Assembly: GCA_017543905.1 (NCBI GenBank)
Contig: JAFYFC010000039.1
Coordinates: 1 to 33,777, forward strand
Length of the DNA stretch: 33,777 nucleotides
Source: Clostridia bacterium
GTDB lineage: Bacteria; Bacillota; Clostridia; Christensenellales; Aristaeellaceae
Direction of reading: 5' to 3'
Under the pieces are notes generated by a model that was not told the origin of the DNA, ran no database searches, and saw nothing but the letters and a program-made list of their open reading frames with translations. Shown piece after piece: positions 24,758 to 33,701 of the stretch. Both the position numbers and the translations under genes were made by a program. Position 1 is the first letter of the stretch. Each line of letters begins with the position of its first letter.

Positions 24758-26419
24758 TTATTTTCCAAAATCGGCAGCGGCGTTCGATATGATGTCGAGC
24801 TGCGCTTTAGCGTCTTCGGCGGTTTTTTCACGTACGCCCGCGTATATCTTTAGCTTGGGCTCGGTGCCGCTGGGACGCACGCATACCCACGCGTCGCCCT
24901 CCAGCTTGTATAACAGCACGTCCGCCTTCGGCAGTCCCATCACGTTTCCCTGCTTAAAGTCGAGCGCCTCAAGCACTGTCCGGCCGCCTATCTGCTTCGG
25001 CGCTTCGGCGCGCAGGTCGGCAGTCGCCTTTTCGCGCTTTTCCATGCCGTCCACGCCGGGCATTACCACGCTTATCGTCTTTTCCGCGTAATAGCCGTAC
25101 TCCTTGTACATGTTTTCGAGGGCGTCCATAAGGCTCTTGCCCTGAGATTTGTAATACGCGGTAAGCTCGCACGCAAGCAGCGTCGCGATAACGGCGTCCT
25201 TGTCGCGAATGTAGCCTCCGGTCAGGTAGCCGTAGCTTTCCTCAAAGCCCAGCAGGAACCCGTGATTGCCGGCTTTTTCTTTTTTGTCGATGGTTTCGCC
25301 TATGAACTTAAAGCCGGTAAGCACGCGCTCTATGGTTATGCCGTACTTCGCGGCGATAGCGTCCACCATGCGCGTGGATACGATGGTGGTCACGGCGTAA
25401 TCGCCCGGCTGCACCTTGTGCGCGTTCAGTATGTATTCGAGCATCAGACAGCCGGCCTGATTGCCGGTTACGGCCGTCCATACGCCGTTCTTTTTAAGCA
25501 TCATTCCCATGCGGTCGCTGTCCGGATCGGTGCCGATTATTACGTCCGCGCCGATCTCGTCCGCGTACCTTATAGCGATGGTGAACGCCTCCGGGTTTTC
25601 CGGATTCGGGCTTTTAACGGTGGGGAAGCTGCCGTCCGGTAGCTCCTGCTCTTTGACTACGGTTACGTCGGTGTAGCCCGCGCGTTCGAGCGCCGCGCGC
25701 ACGAGCTTGTTGCCTGCGCCATGCAGAGGGGTATAGACTATTTTGAGCTTTACTCCGGTGCGCTTGAGCAAATCTTTGTCGGGACGCAGCGAGAGCACGT
25801 GCTCGATGTATTTGTCGTCGACCTCTTTCCCGATGATATGGATAAGCGGACTTTCCAGGGAAGGCAGCAGGTCTATAGCAAGCGGGTCGAGCGACTTCAT
25901 TATCGCCATCACCGCGTCGGCTGTCACGGGAGTTATCTGCCCGCCGTCGCTGCCGTACGCCTTGAAGCCGTTGTATTCGGCGGGGTTATGGCTGGCGGTG
26001 ACTACGATGCCCGCCGCGCAGCCCAGATGCTTTATCGTAAAGCTCAATTCCGGCGTGGGTCTGAGCGAATCGAACAGGTACACGGGTATACCCATGTTCG
26101 CGATAACGCGCGCGCTGTCCTCGGCAAATTCACGCGACATATGACGGGAATCGTGCGCTATCGCGACGCCCCTTTTCTCGGGCGCTCCGCCCTCCTGTAT
26201 GAGCCTGAGCGCCAGCCCCTTCGCCGCGCGCCGCACGGTGTAAACGTTCATGCGGTTGGTGCCCATCCCGAGAATGCCTCTGAGCCCGCCCGTTCCGAAT
26301 TCGAGGTCCTTATAGAATCTGTCCTCGATCTGCGCCGGGTCGTTCTGTATCGCGGACAGCTCCGCATGCTCGCTTACGGAGAGCGCGGGGCTGTTCAGCC
26401 AATCGTAATAAGTCTGCAT
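24758..26419 (-). CDS. Phosphoglucomutase/phosphomannomutase (alpha-D-phosphohexomutase)
   Basis: The 553-residue enzyme has all four family motifs: phosphoserine loop TASHNP (S143), metal loop GTDPDSDR (D298, D300, D302), sugar loop GFEESYGY (near 390) and phosphate loop RPSGTEPK (near 524). It interconverts hexose 1- and 6-phosphates, linking glycogen and sugar-nucleotide synthesis to glycolysis. Length and the N-terminal YYDWLNS start fit the PgcA/Pgm2-type branch of about 550-580 residues. It lies 39 bases after upp on the same strand, with AAAGGACG as ribosome binding site, so both may share the upp promoter. Confidence 0.95.
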   Translation of the reverse strand: MQTYYDWLNSPALSVSEHAELSAIQNDPAQIEDRFYKDLEFGTGGLRGILGMGTNRMNVYTVRRAAKGLALRLIQEGGAPEKRGVAIAHDSRHMSREFAEDSARVIANMGIPVYLFDSLRPTPELSFTIKHLGCAAGIVVTASHNPAEYNGFKAYGSDGGQITPVTADAVMAIMKSLDPLAIDLLPSLESPLIHIIGKEVDDKYIEHVLSLRPDKDLLKRTGVKLKIVYTPLHGAGNKLVRAALERAGYTDVTVVKEQELPDGSFPTVKSPNPENPEAFTIAIRYADEIGADVIIGTDPDSDRMGMMLKKNGVWTAVTGNQAGCLMLEYILNAHKVQPGDYAVTTIVSTRMVDAIAAKYGITIERVLTGFKFIGETIDKKEKAGNHGFLLGFEESYGYLTGGYIRDKDAVIATLLACELTAYYKSQGKSLMDALENMYKEYGYYAEKTISVVMPGVDGMEKREKATADLRAEAPKQIGGRTVLEALDFKQGNVMGLPKADVLLYKLEGDAWVCVRPSGTEPKLKIYAGVREKTAEDAKAQLDIISNAAADFGK

Positions 26420-26458
26420 AACGATCGTCCTTTTCTGTAAACTGATATAAAGGGAAGC

Positions 26459-27088
26459 TTACTTCGTGCCGAAGATTCTGTCGCCCGCGTCGCCGAGTCC
26501 GGGTACTATGTACTTGTTCTCGTTCAGCTTTTCGTCTATCGCGGCTATGTATATATCCACGTCCGGATGCGTCTTCTGCACGTATTCGATGCCTTCCGGC
26601 GCGCCGACCAGACATACCAGCTTTATGTATTTGCAGCCGCGGCTTTTGAGCATCGTTATCGCGTCGGACGAGGAGCCGCCGGTTGCGAGCATCGGATCGA
26701 CCACTATGAGCTCCCGTTCGCCGGCGTCCGGAGGCAGCTTGCAGTAATATTCGACGGGCTTGTGTGTTACGGGATTGCGATACAGACCGATGTGACCGAC
26801 CTTGCAGGTGGGCACGAGCTTCATAAAGCCGTCGACCATTCCGAGGCCTGCGCGCAGTATCGGTATAACGCCCAGCTTCTTGCCGCTTATCACGCGGCTT
26901 TTGCACTTGCAGATAGGAGTCGTTATTTCAATCTCTTCCATAGGCAGATCGCGCGTTACTTCATAGCACATGAGCATCGCGATTTCGCCGAGCAGCTCGC
27001 GGAAATCCTTTGCGCCTGTATCCTCACGCCTCATAAGCGTAAGCTTGTGCTGTACGAGCGGATGATTGATCACGTGAACCTTTCCCAT
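26459..27088 (-). CDS. upp: Uracil phosphoribosyltransferase
   Basis: The 209-residue protein is the standard length for Upp. The PRPP-binding motif [15 protein letters not shown], the [11 protein letters not shown] block and the C-terminal [13 protein letters not shown] are all present. It makes UMP from uracil and PRPP in pyrimidine salvage. The ATG follows a GGGAGGTG site, and a good promoter is at 27118-27146. Nothing unusual is seen. Confidence 0.98.
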   Translation of the reverse strand: MGKVHVINHPLVQHKLTLMRREDTGAKDFRELLGEIAMLMCYEVTRDLPMEEIEITTPICKCKSRVISGKKLGVIPILRAGLGMVDGFMKLVPTCKVGHIGLYRNPVTHKPVEYYCKLPPDAGERELIVVDPMLATGGSSSDAITMLKSRGCKYIKLVCLVGAPEGIEYVQKTHPDVDIYIAAIDEKLNENKYIVPGLGDAGDRIFGTK

Positions 27089-27117
27089 AAAACACCTCCC
27101 ATAAACTTTCGCATGTC

Positions 27118-27146
27118 ATTATAACGCATTTTTCACCGTTTGGCAA
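27118..27146 (-). promoter_or_regulatory. upp promoter
   Basis: On the minus strand, TTGCCA (27141-27146) and TATAAT (27118-27123) have a 17-base spacer. The leader is only about 23 bases, with no attenuator or PyrR-type hairpin visible. Confidence 0.8.
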
Positions 27147-27177
27147 CCTCTTTATTGTTAAACGGAACGACTAAGTG

Positions 27178-27206
27178 GTGACACGGCGCAAAAAAGATGG
27201 TATAAT
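27178..27206 (+). promoter_or_regulatory. Promoter of the oxidoreductase / glycosidase cluster
   Basis: GTGACA (27178-27183) and TATAAT (27201-27206) are 17 bases apart. The start near 27213 gives a leader of about 20 bases ending in CAGGAGGA before the ATG at 27233. It is divergent from the upp promoter. Confidence 0.8.
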
Positions 27207-27232
27207 CGATACATAAACTGCTCAGGAGGATT

Positions 27233-28369
27233 ATGCCCGTGAAGGATTTGAATATCGCCGTGATCGGCTGGGGCTTTATGGGACGTATGCACACCTACGC
27301 GCTGCGCGCGCTGCCGCTTATGTACAGGGATTTGGATTTCAGGCCGCGTTTAAAGCTTCTGGCGTCAGGGCGCATAGAAAACGCGCGCGCCGGGATGAAC
27401 GAGGCGGGCTTTGAGGAATGCACCTCCGACTGGCGCGAGATACTTGAAAGAAAAGACATAGACGTGGTTTCCGTATGCACGCCGAACGGCCTCCACGAGG
27501 AAATGGTAATTTCTCTTATAAAAGCGGGCAAGCATATTTATGTCGACAAGCCGCTGACCACCACGCTTGAGAGCGCTGGACGCATCCGCGACGCGGCGAA
27601 AGCCTCAGACGTAAAAATCGCCCTCGTGATGAACAACCGCTTCCTGCCCGCGACCATACGCGCGTTCGAGCTTGTGCGGGAGGGGAGAATCGGCGATATA
27701 ACCGGCTTTAACGCCAGATACCTGCATTCGGGTTCGATAGATCCGTCAAAGCCCATCGGCTGGAAGCAGACGGGGCAAGGGGGCGTCATACTCGACCTTG
27801 CCTCGCACGCGCTTGATCTTTTGTGCAATCTGGTCGGTTATCCCGCGCAGGTATACTGCATGACGAACACCCTTTACCCGGAACGCCCGACAAAGCAGGG
27901 TACGCTCTGCACGGATATCAGCGAGGATCACGCCGTTATGACGCTCAGGCTCGCAAGCGGCGCGGTCGGCTTCTGCGAAGCGAGCAAGATCGCGACCGGC
28001 ACAAACGACGAGCTTACCTTCGAGGTCTGCGGAACTAAAGGCGCGCTCAGATTCGATCTGATGGAGCCGGGCTGGCTGTGGTTCTTCAACAATACCCTGC
28101 CCGAAGCGCCCTACGGCGGAGAACGCGGCTTCAAGCGCATCGAGTGCCTCGGGCGCTATCCGTTCCCGTCCGGCAGCTTTCCGCCGCCCAAGAACGCCGT
28201 GGGCTGGGAGAGGGGCCATATACATTCGTACTACAGCTTTCTTGACTGTGTCGCGCACGATAAACAGCCTCTCTGCGGCATAGAAGACGCGTACAGGCTC
28301 GCTGCGCTCATGGAGGCCGCGCGCTTCTCGGCGCAGACGGGCAAGCTGTTTTATCCGGATTATGATTAA
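27233..28369 (+). CDS. Gfo/Idh/MocA-family NAD(P)-dependent oxidoreductase
   Basis: The 378-residue protein has an N-terminal Rossmann fold with VIGWGFMGRMHTYAL (GxGxxG variant, about 10-24) and SVCTPNGLHEEM. The family's EKP motif appears as YVDKPLTTT, keeping the catalytic Lys. The C-terminal part carries LDLASHALDLLCNL, with the conserved His of the D..HxxD type. Such enzymes oxidise or reduce sugars, inositols or sugar acids. Its position before a GH4 and a GH51 glycosidase suggests conversion of a released sugar. The substrate is unknown. Confidence 0.93.
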   Translation: MPVKDLNIAVIGWGFMGRMHTYALRALPLMYRDLDFRPRLKLLASGRIENARAGMNEAGFEECTSDWREILERKDIDVVSVCTPNGLHEEMVISLIKAGKHIYVDKPLTTTLESAGRIRDAAKASDVKIALVMNNRFLPATIRAFELVREGRIGDITGFNARYLHSGSIDPSKPIGWKQTGQGGVILDLASHALDLLCNLVGYPAQVYCMTNTLYPERPTKQGTLCTDISEDHAVMTLRLASGAVGFCEASKIATGTNDELTFEVCGTKGALRFDLMEPGWLWFFNNTLPEAPYGGERGFKRIECLGRYPFPSGSFPPPKNAVGWERGHIHSYYSFLDCVAHDKQPLCGIEDAYRLAALMEAARFSAQTGKLFYPDYD

Positions 28370-28433
28370 GAATTAACACTTATGCGTTGTCCTTGCCGCG
28401 CGTGATGTGTTAAGCTGTACGGGAGGTGAGATT

Positions 28434-29558
28434 ATGCCCGAAACCGTTTATTCTGCCGGCAATCCCGGAGAATTGCCCGAGATAATCGACTTTATAAATT
28501 ACGTGTTTTCGCAGGCGGCGCGGCCGCACGATTTCAAAACGCTGCTGCCCAAGGTCTACGCTGACGGCGCGTGTTCCGGCGCGGAAGGCTTCCACTTCCT
28601 CGCCCGTCAGAGCGGCCGGATAGTCGGCTGCGTCGCCTGCCGTCCTACCCGCATGATATACGGCGCGCACGCGCTTTCGTGCGGTTATGTGGGCAGTGTG
28701 AGCGTGCATCCGTACCACAGAAGCGAAGGCCACATGAAGCGCCTTATGCGGGACATGCTCGCTTCCTCCCGTGCAGGCGGCGCGGATATGCTGATATTGG
28801 GCGGACAAAGACAGAGATACGAATACTTCGGCTTTGAAAACGCGGGCGCCGTGTACCGTTTTTCGGTGAGCCGCCGCAGCGTCAGACACGCGCTGCCGGA
28901 CGCGGACGTTTCCCGCGTGAGCTTTGCCGAAATGCGCGAAGGCGACGTGCCGTTTGCGCTTGTCATCTATAACGCGCAGCGCGTGCATGCGCTAAGACAC
29001 GCCGAAGGCTTTATGTACGATCTGCGCTCGTGGGGCGAGACGCCTTATATCCTGAGCCTCGATTCAGCGCCGGTCGGTTATATGGCGGGAGGCGAAATCG
29101 TGCTTAAGGACGAAAGCGCGCTGCCGACGATCGCCGCCGCACTGCTTGAAAGGCAGAACGCAAGCAGCGTAGAATTTTCCGTACCACCCTGCGATAAGCA
29201 GCGCATACGGCTTCTGCGCCCGCTTTGCGACGTCGTAAGCCTCTCGCGCTGCGAAATGATAAACGTGTTCAGATGGGAAAACGTGCTTCCCGCGCTAATG
29301 GAGCTTAAGGGAGACGCGCTTGAGGACGGCAGGCGCGCGCTCGACATAGAGGGCGACGGCGTTTACGACGTAACGGTGCAAAACGGCAGCGTGTGCGTTA
29401 CGAAGCTGTACGCAGCGCCAGGCGGCGCGGTAAAGCTTAGCCATCTCGACGCGCAGCGCGCGTTTTTCTCCCTGCCCGGGCTGTACGACGATATTGCGGA
29501 CATCCCGCAGTCGTGGCGCGCGCTCCCGTTTTTTATCTCCCCTCAGGACTGCTTCTGA
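28434..29558 (+). CDS. GNAT-family N-acetyltransferase, Eis-like two-domain form
   Basis: From ATG 28434 the protein has 374 residues. I chose this start because GGGAGGTGAG (28421-28430) sits directly before it; the open frame extends 27 bases further upstream without a site. The acetyl-CoA-binding GNAT core is YVGSVSVHPYHRSEGHMKRL followed by LGGQRQRYEYFGF. The extra C-terminal region of about 200 residues resembles the Eis/SCP2-like arrangement. The acceptor is unknown (aminoglycoside, amino sugar or protein). The gap to the GH4 gene is 23 bases, so they are probably co-transcribed. Confidence 0.85.
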   Translation: MPETVYSAGNPGELPEIIDFINYVFSQAARPHDFKTLLPKVYADGACSGAEGFHFLARQSGRIVGCVACRPTRMIYGAHALSCGYVGSVSVHPYHRSEGHMKRLMRDMLASSRAGGADMLILGGQRQRYEYFGFENAGAVYRFSVSRRSVRHALPDADVSRVSFAEMREGDVPFALVIYNAQRVHALRHAEGFMYDLRSWGETPYILSLDSAPVGYMAGGEIVLKDESALPTIAAALLERQNASSVEFSVPPCDKQRIRLLRPLCDVVSLSRCEMINVFRWENVLPALMELKGDALEDGRRALDIEGDGVYDVTVQNGSVCVTKLYAAPGGAVKLSHLDAQRAFFSLPGLYDDIADIPQSWRALPFFISPQDCF

Positions 29559-29581
29559 GCTCACAGTAAAGGAGGCTTTTT

Positions 29582-31075
29582 ATGAAAATCGCATTCATAG
29601 GCGCAGGCTCTATCGGCTTTACCCGCAGACTGCTCGCGGACATACTCTCCGTACCGGAATTTCGGGATATCGAGGTCGCGTTCACGGACATAAATCCCCG
29701 CAACCTCGACATGGTCACACAGCTATGCCAGCGTGACATTTCTTCAAACGGACTCGGCATAAAGATACAGTCCACGCTCGACCGCAGGGAAGCCTTCAAA
29801 AACGCAAAATACGTCATCTCCTGCGTGCGCATAGGCATGCTGGAGGCGTTCACCAAGGACATCGAGATCCCGCTCAGATACGGCGTGGATCAGTGCGTGG
29901 GGGATACGCTCTGCGCGGGCGGCGTCATGTACGCGCAGCGGGACATCGCGGCGTTTGAGGGCTTCTGCAAAGACATTCGCGAGGTCGCGCTGCCGGGCTG
30001 CATGCTGCTTAACTATTCCAATCCCTGCGCTATGGTCACGTGGTACTGCAATAAATACGGCGGCGTGCCCACGGTGGGACTGTGCCACGGCGTGCAGGGC
30101 GGGCACCATCTCATAGCAAAGGCGCTGGGCTTAAAGCAGGAGGAGGTAGACATAATCTGCGCCGGAATAAACCACATGACGTGGTATATCTCCGTAAAGC
30201 ATAACGGCGAGGAGCTTTGCGGAAAGCTGCTTTCCGCGCTGGAAGCCGATCCCGACATCGCGCGTACGGAAAAGGTGCGCATAGACATAATGAAGCACTT
30301 CGGTTATTTCTCCACCGAATCCAACGGCCATCTTTCCGAATACGTCCCTTGGTACAGAAAGCACACCCAGAACATACACAAATATATCGACCTGTCCTCT
30401 TGGATACACGGCGAGACGGGCGGCTATCTGCGCGTGTGCACGGAGGGACGCACCTGGTTCGAAACGGACTTCCCGAATTGGCTCAGCCAGCCGCCCTTCG
30501 AATACGCCGCGGATAAGCGCTCTCAGGAGCACGGCAGCCATATTATCGAGGCGCTCGAGACCGGACGCATATACAGGGGGCATTTCAACGTCGTAAACAA
30601 CGGCGCGATCACGAACCTGCCTGACGACTGCGTTGTGGAGGTGCCCGGCTACGTCGACAAAAACGGCATTTCGATTCCCCGCGTGGGGGATCTGCCGCTT
30701 GGCTGCGCCGCCCTGTGCAATTCCAACGTTTCCGTGCAGCGGCTCGCTGTTGAGGCGGGTGTGCGCGGCGACATAACCCTGCTCAGACAGGCCATGCTTA
30801 TGGACCCGCTTACCGGCGCGGCGTGCGAGCCGGACGCGATACTCCAGATGACCGACGAAATGCTCATAGAGGAGGCCGAATGGCTGCCCCAGTACGCGCC
30901 TGAGATCGAGCGCGCAAAGCGCAGGATAGCCGCCGCCAAGGCAGAGGGCACGTTCATCCCGCCCATCGTTACCGAGGGCGCGGCGCGTCTGCATACCAAA
31001 ACGGTCGAGGAAATGCGCCTCGACAGGGCGGCCGCCTATAAAAACGCCGCCGCTGCCGACAAAGCCGCCAAATGA
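29582..31075 (+). CDS. GH4-family glycosidase (NAD- and metal-dependent, MelA-like)
   Basis: The 497-residue enzyme has the GH4 NAD-binding start AFIGAGSIGF (4-13), NYSNP (144-148), the metal-binding GLCHGVQGG with C168 and H169, and GINHMTWY with H198. It cleaves glycosides by oxidation at C3 and elimination, using NAD and Mn2+. Local sequence around DTLCAGGVM and the TESNGHLSEYVPWY block is close to E. coli MelA, favouring alpha-galactosidase, alpha-glucosidase or alpha-galacturonidase activity over 6-phospho-glycosidases. It is cytoplasmic, so its substrate must be imported. AGGAGG lies 8 bases before the ATG. Confidence 0.92.
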   Translation: MKIAFIGAGSIGFTRRLLADILSVPEFRDIEVAFTDINPRNLDMVTQLCQRDISSNGLGIKIQSTLDRREAFKNAKYVISCVRIGMLEAFTKDIEIPLRYGVDQCVGDTLCAGGVMYAQRDIAAFEGFCKDIREVALPGCMLLNYSNPCAMVTWYCNKYGGVPTVGLCHGVQGGHHLIAKALGLKQEEVDIICAGINHMTWYISVKHNGEELCGKLLSALEADPDIARTEKVRIDIMKHFGYFSTESNGHLSEYVPWYRKHTQNIHKYIDLSSWIHGETGGYLRVCTEGRTWFETDFPNWLSQPPFEYAADKRSQEHGSHIIEALETGRIYRGHFNVVNNGAITNLPDDCVVEVPGYVDKNGISIPRVGDLPLGCAALCNSNVSVQRLAVEAGVRGDITLLRQAMLMDPLTGAACEPDAILQMTDEMLIEEAEWLPQYAPEIERAKRRIAAAKAEGTFIPPIVTEGAARLHTKTVEEMRLDRAAAYKNAAAADKAAK

Positions 31076-31087
31076 AAGGACACATAA

Positions 31088-31696
31088 ATGAATATAGCCT
31101 GTCTTGACCTTGAGGGAGTTCTGGTGCCCGAAATCTGGATCGCCTTCAGCGAACGCACCGGTCTGCCGGAATTGCGCCTCACCACGCGCGACGAGCCGGA
31201 TTACGCAAAGCTCATGCGCTACCGCCTGGACATACTCGCCCGGCATTCCCTCGGGCTTAACGAAATACGCCAGACCATTTCGCGCATAGAGCCCTACGAC
31301 GGCGCGCGGGAGTTTTTAGACGCGCTCAGGCGCATGGGTCAGGCGGTCATAATCAGCGACACCTTCACGCAGTTCGCGGGCCCTCTTATGGAAAAGCTCG
31401 GCTTGCCCACGATATTCTGCAATACCCTCGTCGCGGATTCGGACGGGCGCATCACCGGCTACAAAATGCGCTGCGAAAACAGCAAGCTCACCACCGTGCG
31501 CGCGCTCCAGTCCATGGGCTTTGACACCGTGGCGGTGGGGGACAGCTTTAACGACCTTGCCATGATACGCGCCTCCCGCGCGGGCTTCCTGTTCAGAAGC
31601 ACGCCCGCGATCGTATCCGCGAACCCTGACCTTCCGCATTATACGCGCTTTGACGAGCTGCTCTCAGCCTTCGCCCGTGAAATGGCCGTGTGTTAG
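31088..31696 (+). CDS. thrH: ThrH-like HAD phosphatase (phosphoserine phosphatase / homoserine phosphotransferase)
   Basis: The 202-residue protein starts MNIACLDLEGVLVPEIWIAF, nearly identical to Pseudomonas ThrH as I recall it. It keeps the HAD motifs DLEG (D7, E9), SDTF and GDSFND. ThrH dephosphorylates phosphoserine and can transfer the phosphate to homoserine. Length matches. It follows the GH4 gene by 12 bases, with AAAGGACA upstream, but no other serine or threonine genes are near, so its metabolic link to the sugar genes is unclear. Confidence 0.9.
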   Translation: MNIACLDLEGVLVPEIWIAFSERTGLPELRLTTRDEPDYAKLMRYRLDILARHSLGLNEIRQTISRIEPYDGAREFLDALRRMGQAVIISDTFTQFAGPLMEKLGLPTIFCNTLVADSDGRITGYKMRCENSKLTTVRALQSMGFDTVAVGDSFNDLAMIRASRAGFLFRSTPAIVSANPDLPHYTRFDELLSAFAREMAVC

Positions 31697-31707
31697 CGTT
31701 TTTCGTA

Positions 31708-31736
31708 TTGCGTTTTTTAAGCTGAACTGATACAAT
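31708..31736 (+). promoter_or_regulatory. Promoter of the GH51 arabinofuranosidase gene
   Basis: TTGCGT (31708-31713) and TACAAT (31731-31736) have a 17-base spacer in an AT-rich gap. The start is near 31743. A small hairpin GGGC/GCCC (31750-31753 with 31757-31760) lies in the leader. Confidence 0.65.
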
Positions 31737-31775
31737 ATTCATAATCAGCGGGCAGAGCCCGTAATGGAGGAAAAT

Positions 31776-33242
31776 ATGAACAAGCTTGTCATAAACCCGG
31801 AACGCACCCTCGGTCACATCAGCAAAAACCTGCAGGGGCATTTTTCCGAGCACCTCGGGCGCTGCATCTACGGCGGCGTTTACGTGGGCGAAAACTCGGA
31901 CATCCCCAACACCAACGGCATCCGTAACGACGTCGTAAACGCGCTTAAAGACATCAAGGCGCCCGTCGTGCGCTGGCCGGGCGGCTGCTTCGCCGACGAA
32001 TATCACTGGCGCAGCGGCGTCGGCCCCAAACAGCAGCGCGAAAAGATGATAAACACTCACTGGGGCGGCGTCACGGAGGACAACTCCTTCGGCACGCACG
32101 AGTTCATGGAATTCTGCCGTCAGGTGGGCTGCGACCCCTACGTAAACGGCAACGTCGGCAGCGGCAGCGTGCGCGAGATGAGCGAGTGGGTCGAATACAT
32201 GACCTTCGACGGTGTTTCTCCCATGGCGGATCTGCGCCGCGCGCACGGACGCGACAAGGCGTGGCGTCTGCCCTACTTCGCCGTCGGCAACGAAAACTGG
32301 GGCTGCGGCGGCAACATGACGCCCGAATACTACGCAAACGAGTACCGCCGCTACGCGACCTACATCCGTCAGTACAGCAGCGACGCGCCCATCTATAAAA
32401 TCGCCTGCGGGCCGAACTCCGCCGATTACCGCTGGACGGATGTCCTCATGCGCGAAGCCGCCCGCTATATGGACGGGCTCTCCCTGCATTACTATACCGT
32501 GTGCGGGGAATGGAGCCATAAGGGCTCCGCGCTCACGTTTACCCGCGAGGAGTATGATACCACGCTCAAAAAAGCCCTCTTCATGGAAAAGATAATCGAG
32601 GGTCATTCCGCCATCATGGACCGTTACGACCCCGAACGCCGCGTCGGTCTTATCGTGGACGAATGGGGCACGTGGTACGACGTGGAGGAGGGCACCAACC
32701 CCGGCTTCCTCTACCAGCAGAACAGCATGCGCGACGCCATGGTCGCAGCGCTCACGCTTAACGTGTTCAACAAGCACTGCGCGCGCGTGCGCATGGCGAA
32801 CATCGCCCAGCTCGCGAACGTCCTGCAGTCGCCCATACTCACCGAAGGCGCGCAAATGGTGCTTACGCCCACCTACTACGCCTTCAAGCTAAATTCCCAC
32901 CATCAGGAAAACGAGCTGCTCGACAGCCGCGTGTTCACCTGTGATTCCGCGGACGGTCTGCCCGTTTTGCAGGAATCCGCCTCCCTGTCCCCTGACGGCA
33001 CTGTGCACGTCACCCTCGTAAACCCCTCCGCGGATACCGCCCGCACTGTGCAGGTCGAGGCGCTCGGCAAAGCGGACCCCGCCGTCGCCGCCGAGATACT
33101 CACTGGAGACACCGCCGCGCACAACACCTTCGAAAACCCCGACGCGGTAAAGGACGTGCCCTTCACGGACATCACGCTCAAATCCGGCGTCGCCGAAATG
33201 ACCCTGCCTCCCTGCAGCCTCGTTCATATCGCGCTCAGATAA
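31776..33242 (+). CDS. GH51 alpha-L-arabinofuranosidase
   Basis: From ATG 31776 the enzyme has 488 residues. The in-frame ATG at 31764 is rejected because the GGAGG site (31766-31770) overlaps it. The acid/base is E173 in AVGNENWGC and the nucleophile is E296 in IVDEWGTWY, almost the same spacing and numbering as characterised GH51 enzymes. The barrel opening [21 protein letters not shown] is also typical. There is no signal peptide, so it works on imported arabino-oligosaccharides. Codons end in C much more often than in neighbouring genes (many GCC, CCC, AAC, TAC), which may reflect high expression. Confidence 0.96.
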   Translation: MNKLVINPERTLGHISKNLQGHFSEHLGRCIYGGVYVGENSDIPNTNGIRNDVVNALKDIKAPVVRWPGGCFADEYHWRSGVGPKQQREKMINTHWGGVTEDNSFGTHEFMEFCRQVGCDPYVNGNVGSGSVREMSEWVEYMTFDGVSPMADLRRAHGRDKAWRLPYFAVGNENWGCGGNMTPEYYANEYRRYATYIRQYSSDAPIYKIACGPNSADYRWTDVLMREAARYMDGLSLHYYTVCGEWSHKGSALTFTREEYDTTLKKALFMEKIIEGHSAIMDRYDPERRVGLIVDEWGTWYDVEEGTNPGFLYQQNSMRDAMVAALTLNVFNKHCARVRMANIAQLANVLQSPILTEGAQMVLTPTYYAFKLNSHHQENELLDSRVFTCDSADGLPVLQESASLSPDGTVHVTLVNPSADTARTVQVEALGKADPAVAAEILTGDTAAHNTFENPDAVKDVPFTDITLKSGVAEMTLPPCSLVHIALR

Positions 33243-33252
33243 GCCCTGCGCG

Positions 33253-33507
33253 ATGGATAAGGCCGTCTGCCGTAGGTGCCTTCTGCGTGAGCAGTTCCCT
33301 GCGGACTATCAAAAATACATACTCTCCGTGCTTGAGCGGATGAGCGCGCGCGAGCGCGTAAGCGACGAAGCTTACGCGCTCCGCCTCTCCGCCTGCCGCG
33401 CGTGCGACCAGCTTCAAAACGGCACCTGCATGTCCTGCGGCTGCCTCGTGGAGATAAGAGCCGCCCAAAAAGCCAAACGCTGCCCCGACGGCAAATGGAG
33501 CGTATAG
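33253..33507 (+). CDS. Small Cys-rich protein (eight cysteines), probably zinc-binding, unknown function
   Basis: The 84-residue protein has cysteines at 6, 9, 48, 51, 59, 62, 64 and 77. They are arranged as an N-terminal CRRC knuckle, a helical region of about 38 residues, and a C-terminal cluster (CRAC, CMSCGC, CPDGKW). It looks like a small two-zinc domain; I think it resembles a Clostridia family of uncharacterised proteins (DUF6171 by memory, not checked). There is no clear ribosome binding site, only a 10-base gap after the arabinofuranosidase, which suggests coupling. Its last third is repeated directly downstream. Confidence 0.7.
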   Translation: MDKAVCRRCLLREQFPADYQKYILSVLERMSARERVSDEAYALRLSACRACDQLQNGTCMSCGCLVEIRAAQKAKRCPDGKWSV

Positions 33508-33640
33508 CCGCGCGTGTTTTGCATAAGAGCAACCAGCTTCAGAACGGCACCTGTATTTCCTGCACCTGCCTCGTGGCGATAAGAGCCGCCCAAAAAGCCA
33601 AACGCTGCCCGGACGGCAAATGGAGCGTATAGCCGCGCGT
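33407..33640 (+). repeat. 125-bp tandem direct repeat at the 3' end of the Cys-rich gene
   Basis: Bases from 33407 and from 33532 align with a constant offset of 125. There are about seven mismatches over 109 bases up to and beyond the stop codon. Because 125 is not a multiple of three, the second copy is out of frame with the first, but both carry their own TAG at 33505-33507 and 33630-33632. Confidence 0.9.
33526..33632 (+). pseudogene. Duplicated 3' fragment of the Cys-rich gene
   Basis: This copy encodes SNQLQNGTCISCTCLVAIRA and on to the same KWSV end, matching residues 52-84 of the upstream gene. It keeps all four cysteines of that part but lacks the N-terminal half, a start codon with a binding site, and the first knuckle. 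It is therefore a gene remnant, unless a TTG near 33518 is used for a peptide of about 38 residues. Confidence 0.7.
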
Positions 33641-33663
33641 TTTGATAAATAACCTGCCGCATA

Positions 33664-33692
33664 TTGACATCTCGCGCCTCGCGCGCTATAAT
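33664..33692 (+). promoter_or_regulatory. Perfect consensus promoter of the tRNA gene
   Basis: TTGACA (33664-33669), a 17-base spacer and TATAAT (33687-33692) match the sigma-A consensus at all 12 positions, as is common for stable RNA genes. Transcription would begin a few bases before the tRNA. Confidence 0.92.
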
Positions 33693-33701
33693 ACCGCATA
33701 T

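Noticed and set aside
28407..28433. Upstream extension of the Eis-like acetyltransferase
   Set aside because: The GGGAGGTGAG site lies within this stretch and points to ATG 28434.
33402..33632. 76-codon plus-strand frame spanning both copies of the 125-base repeat
   Set aside because: It reads the first copy in the wrong frame and only the end matches the Cys-rich protein; it is a by-product of the duplication.
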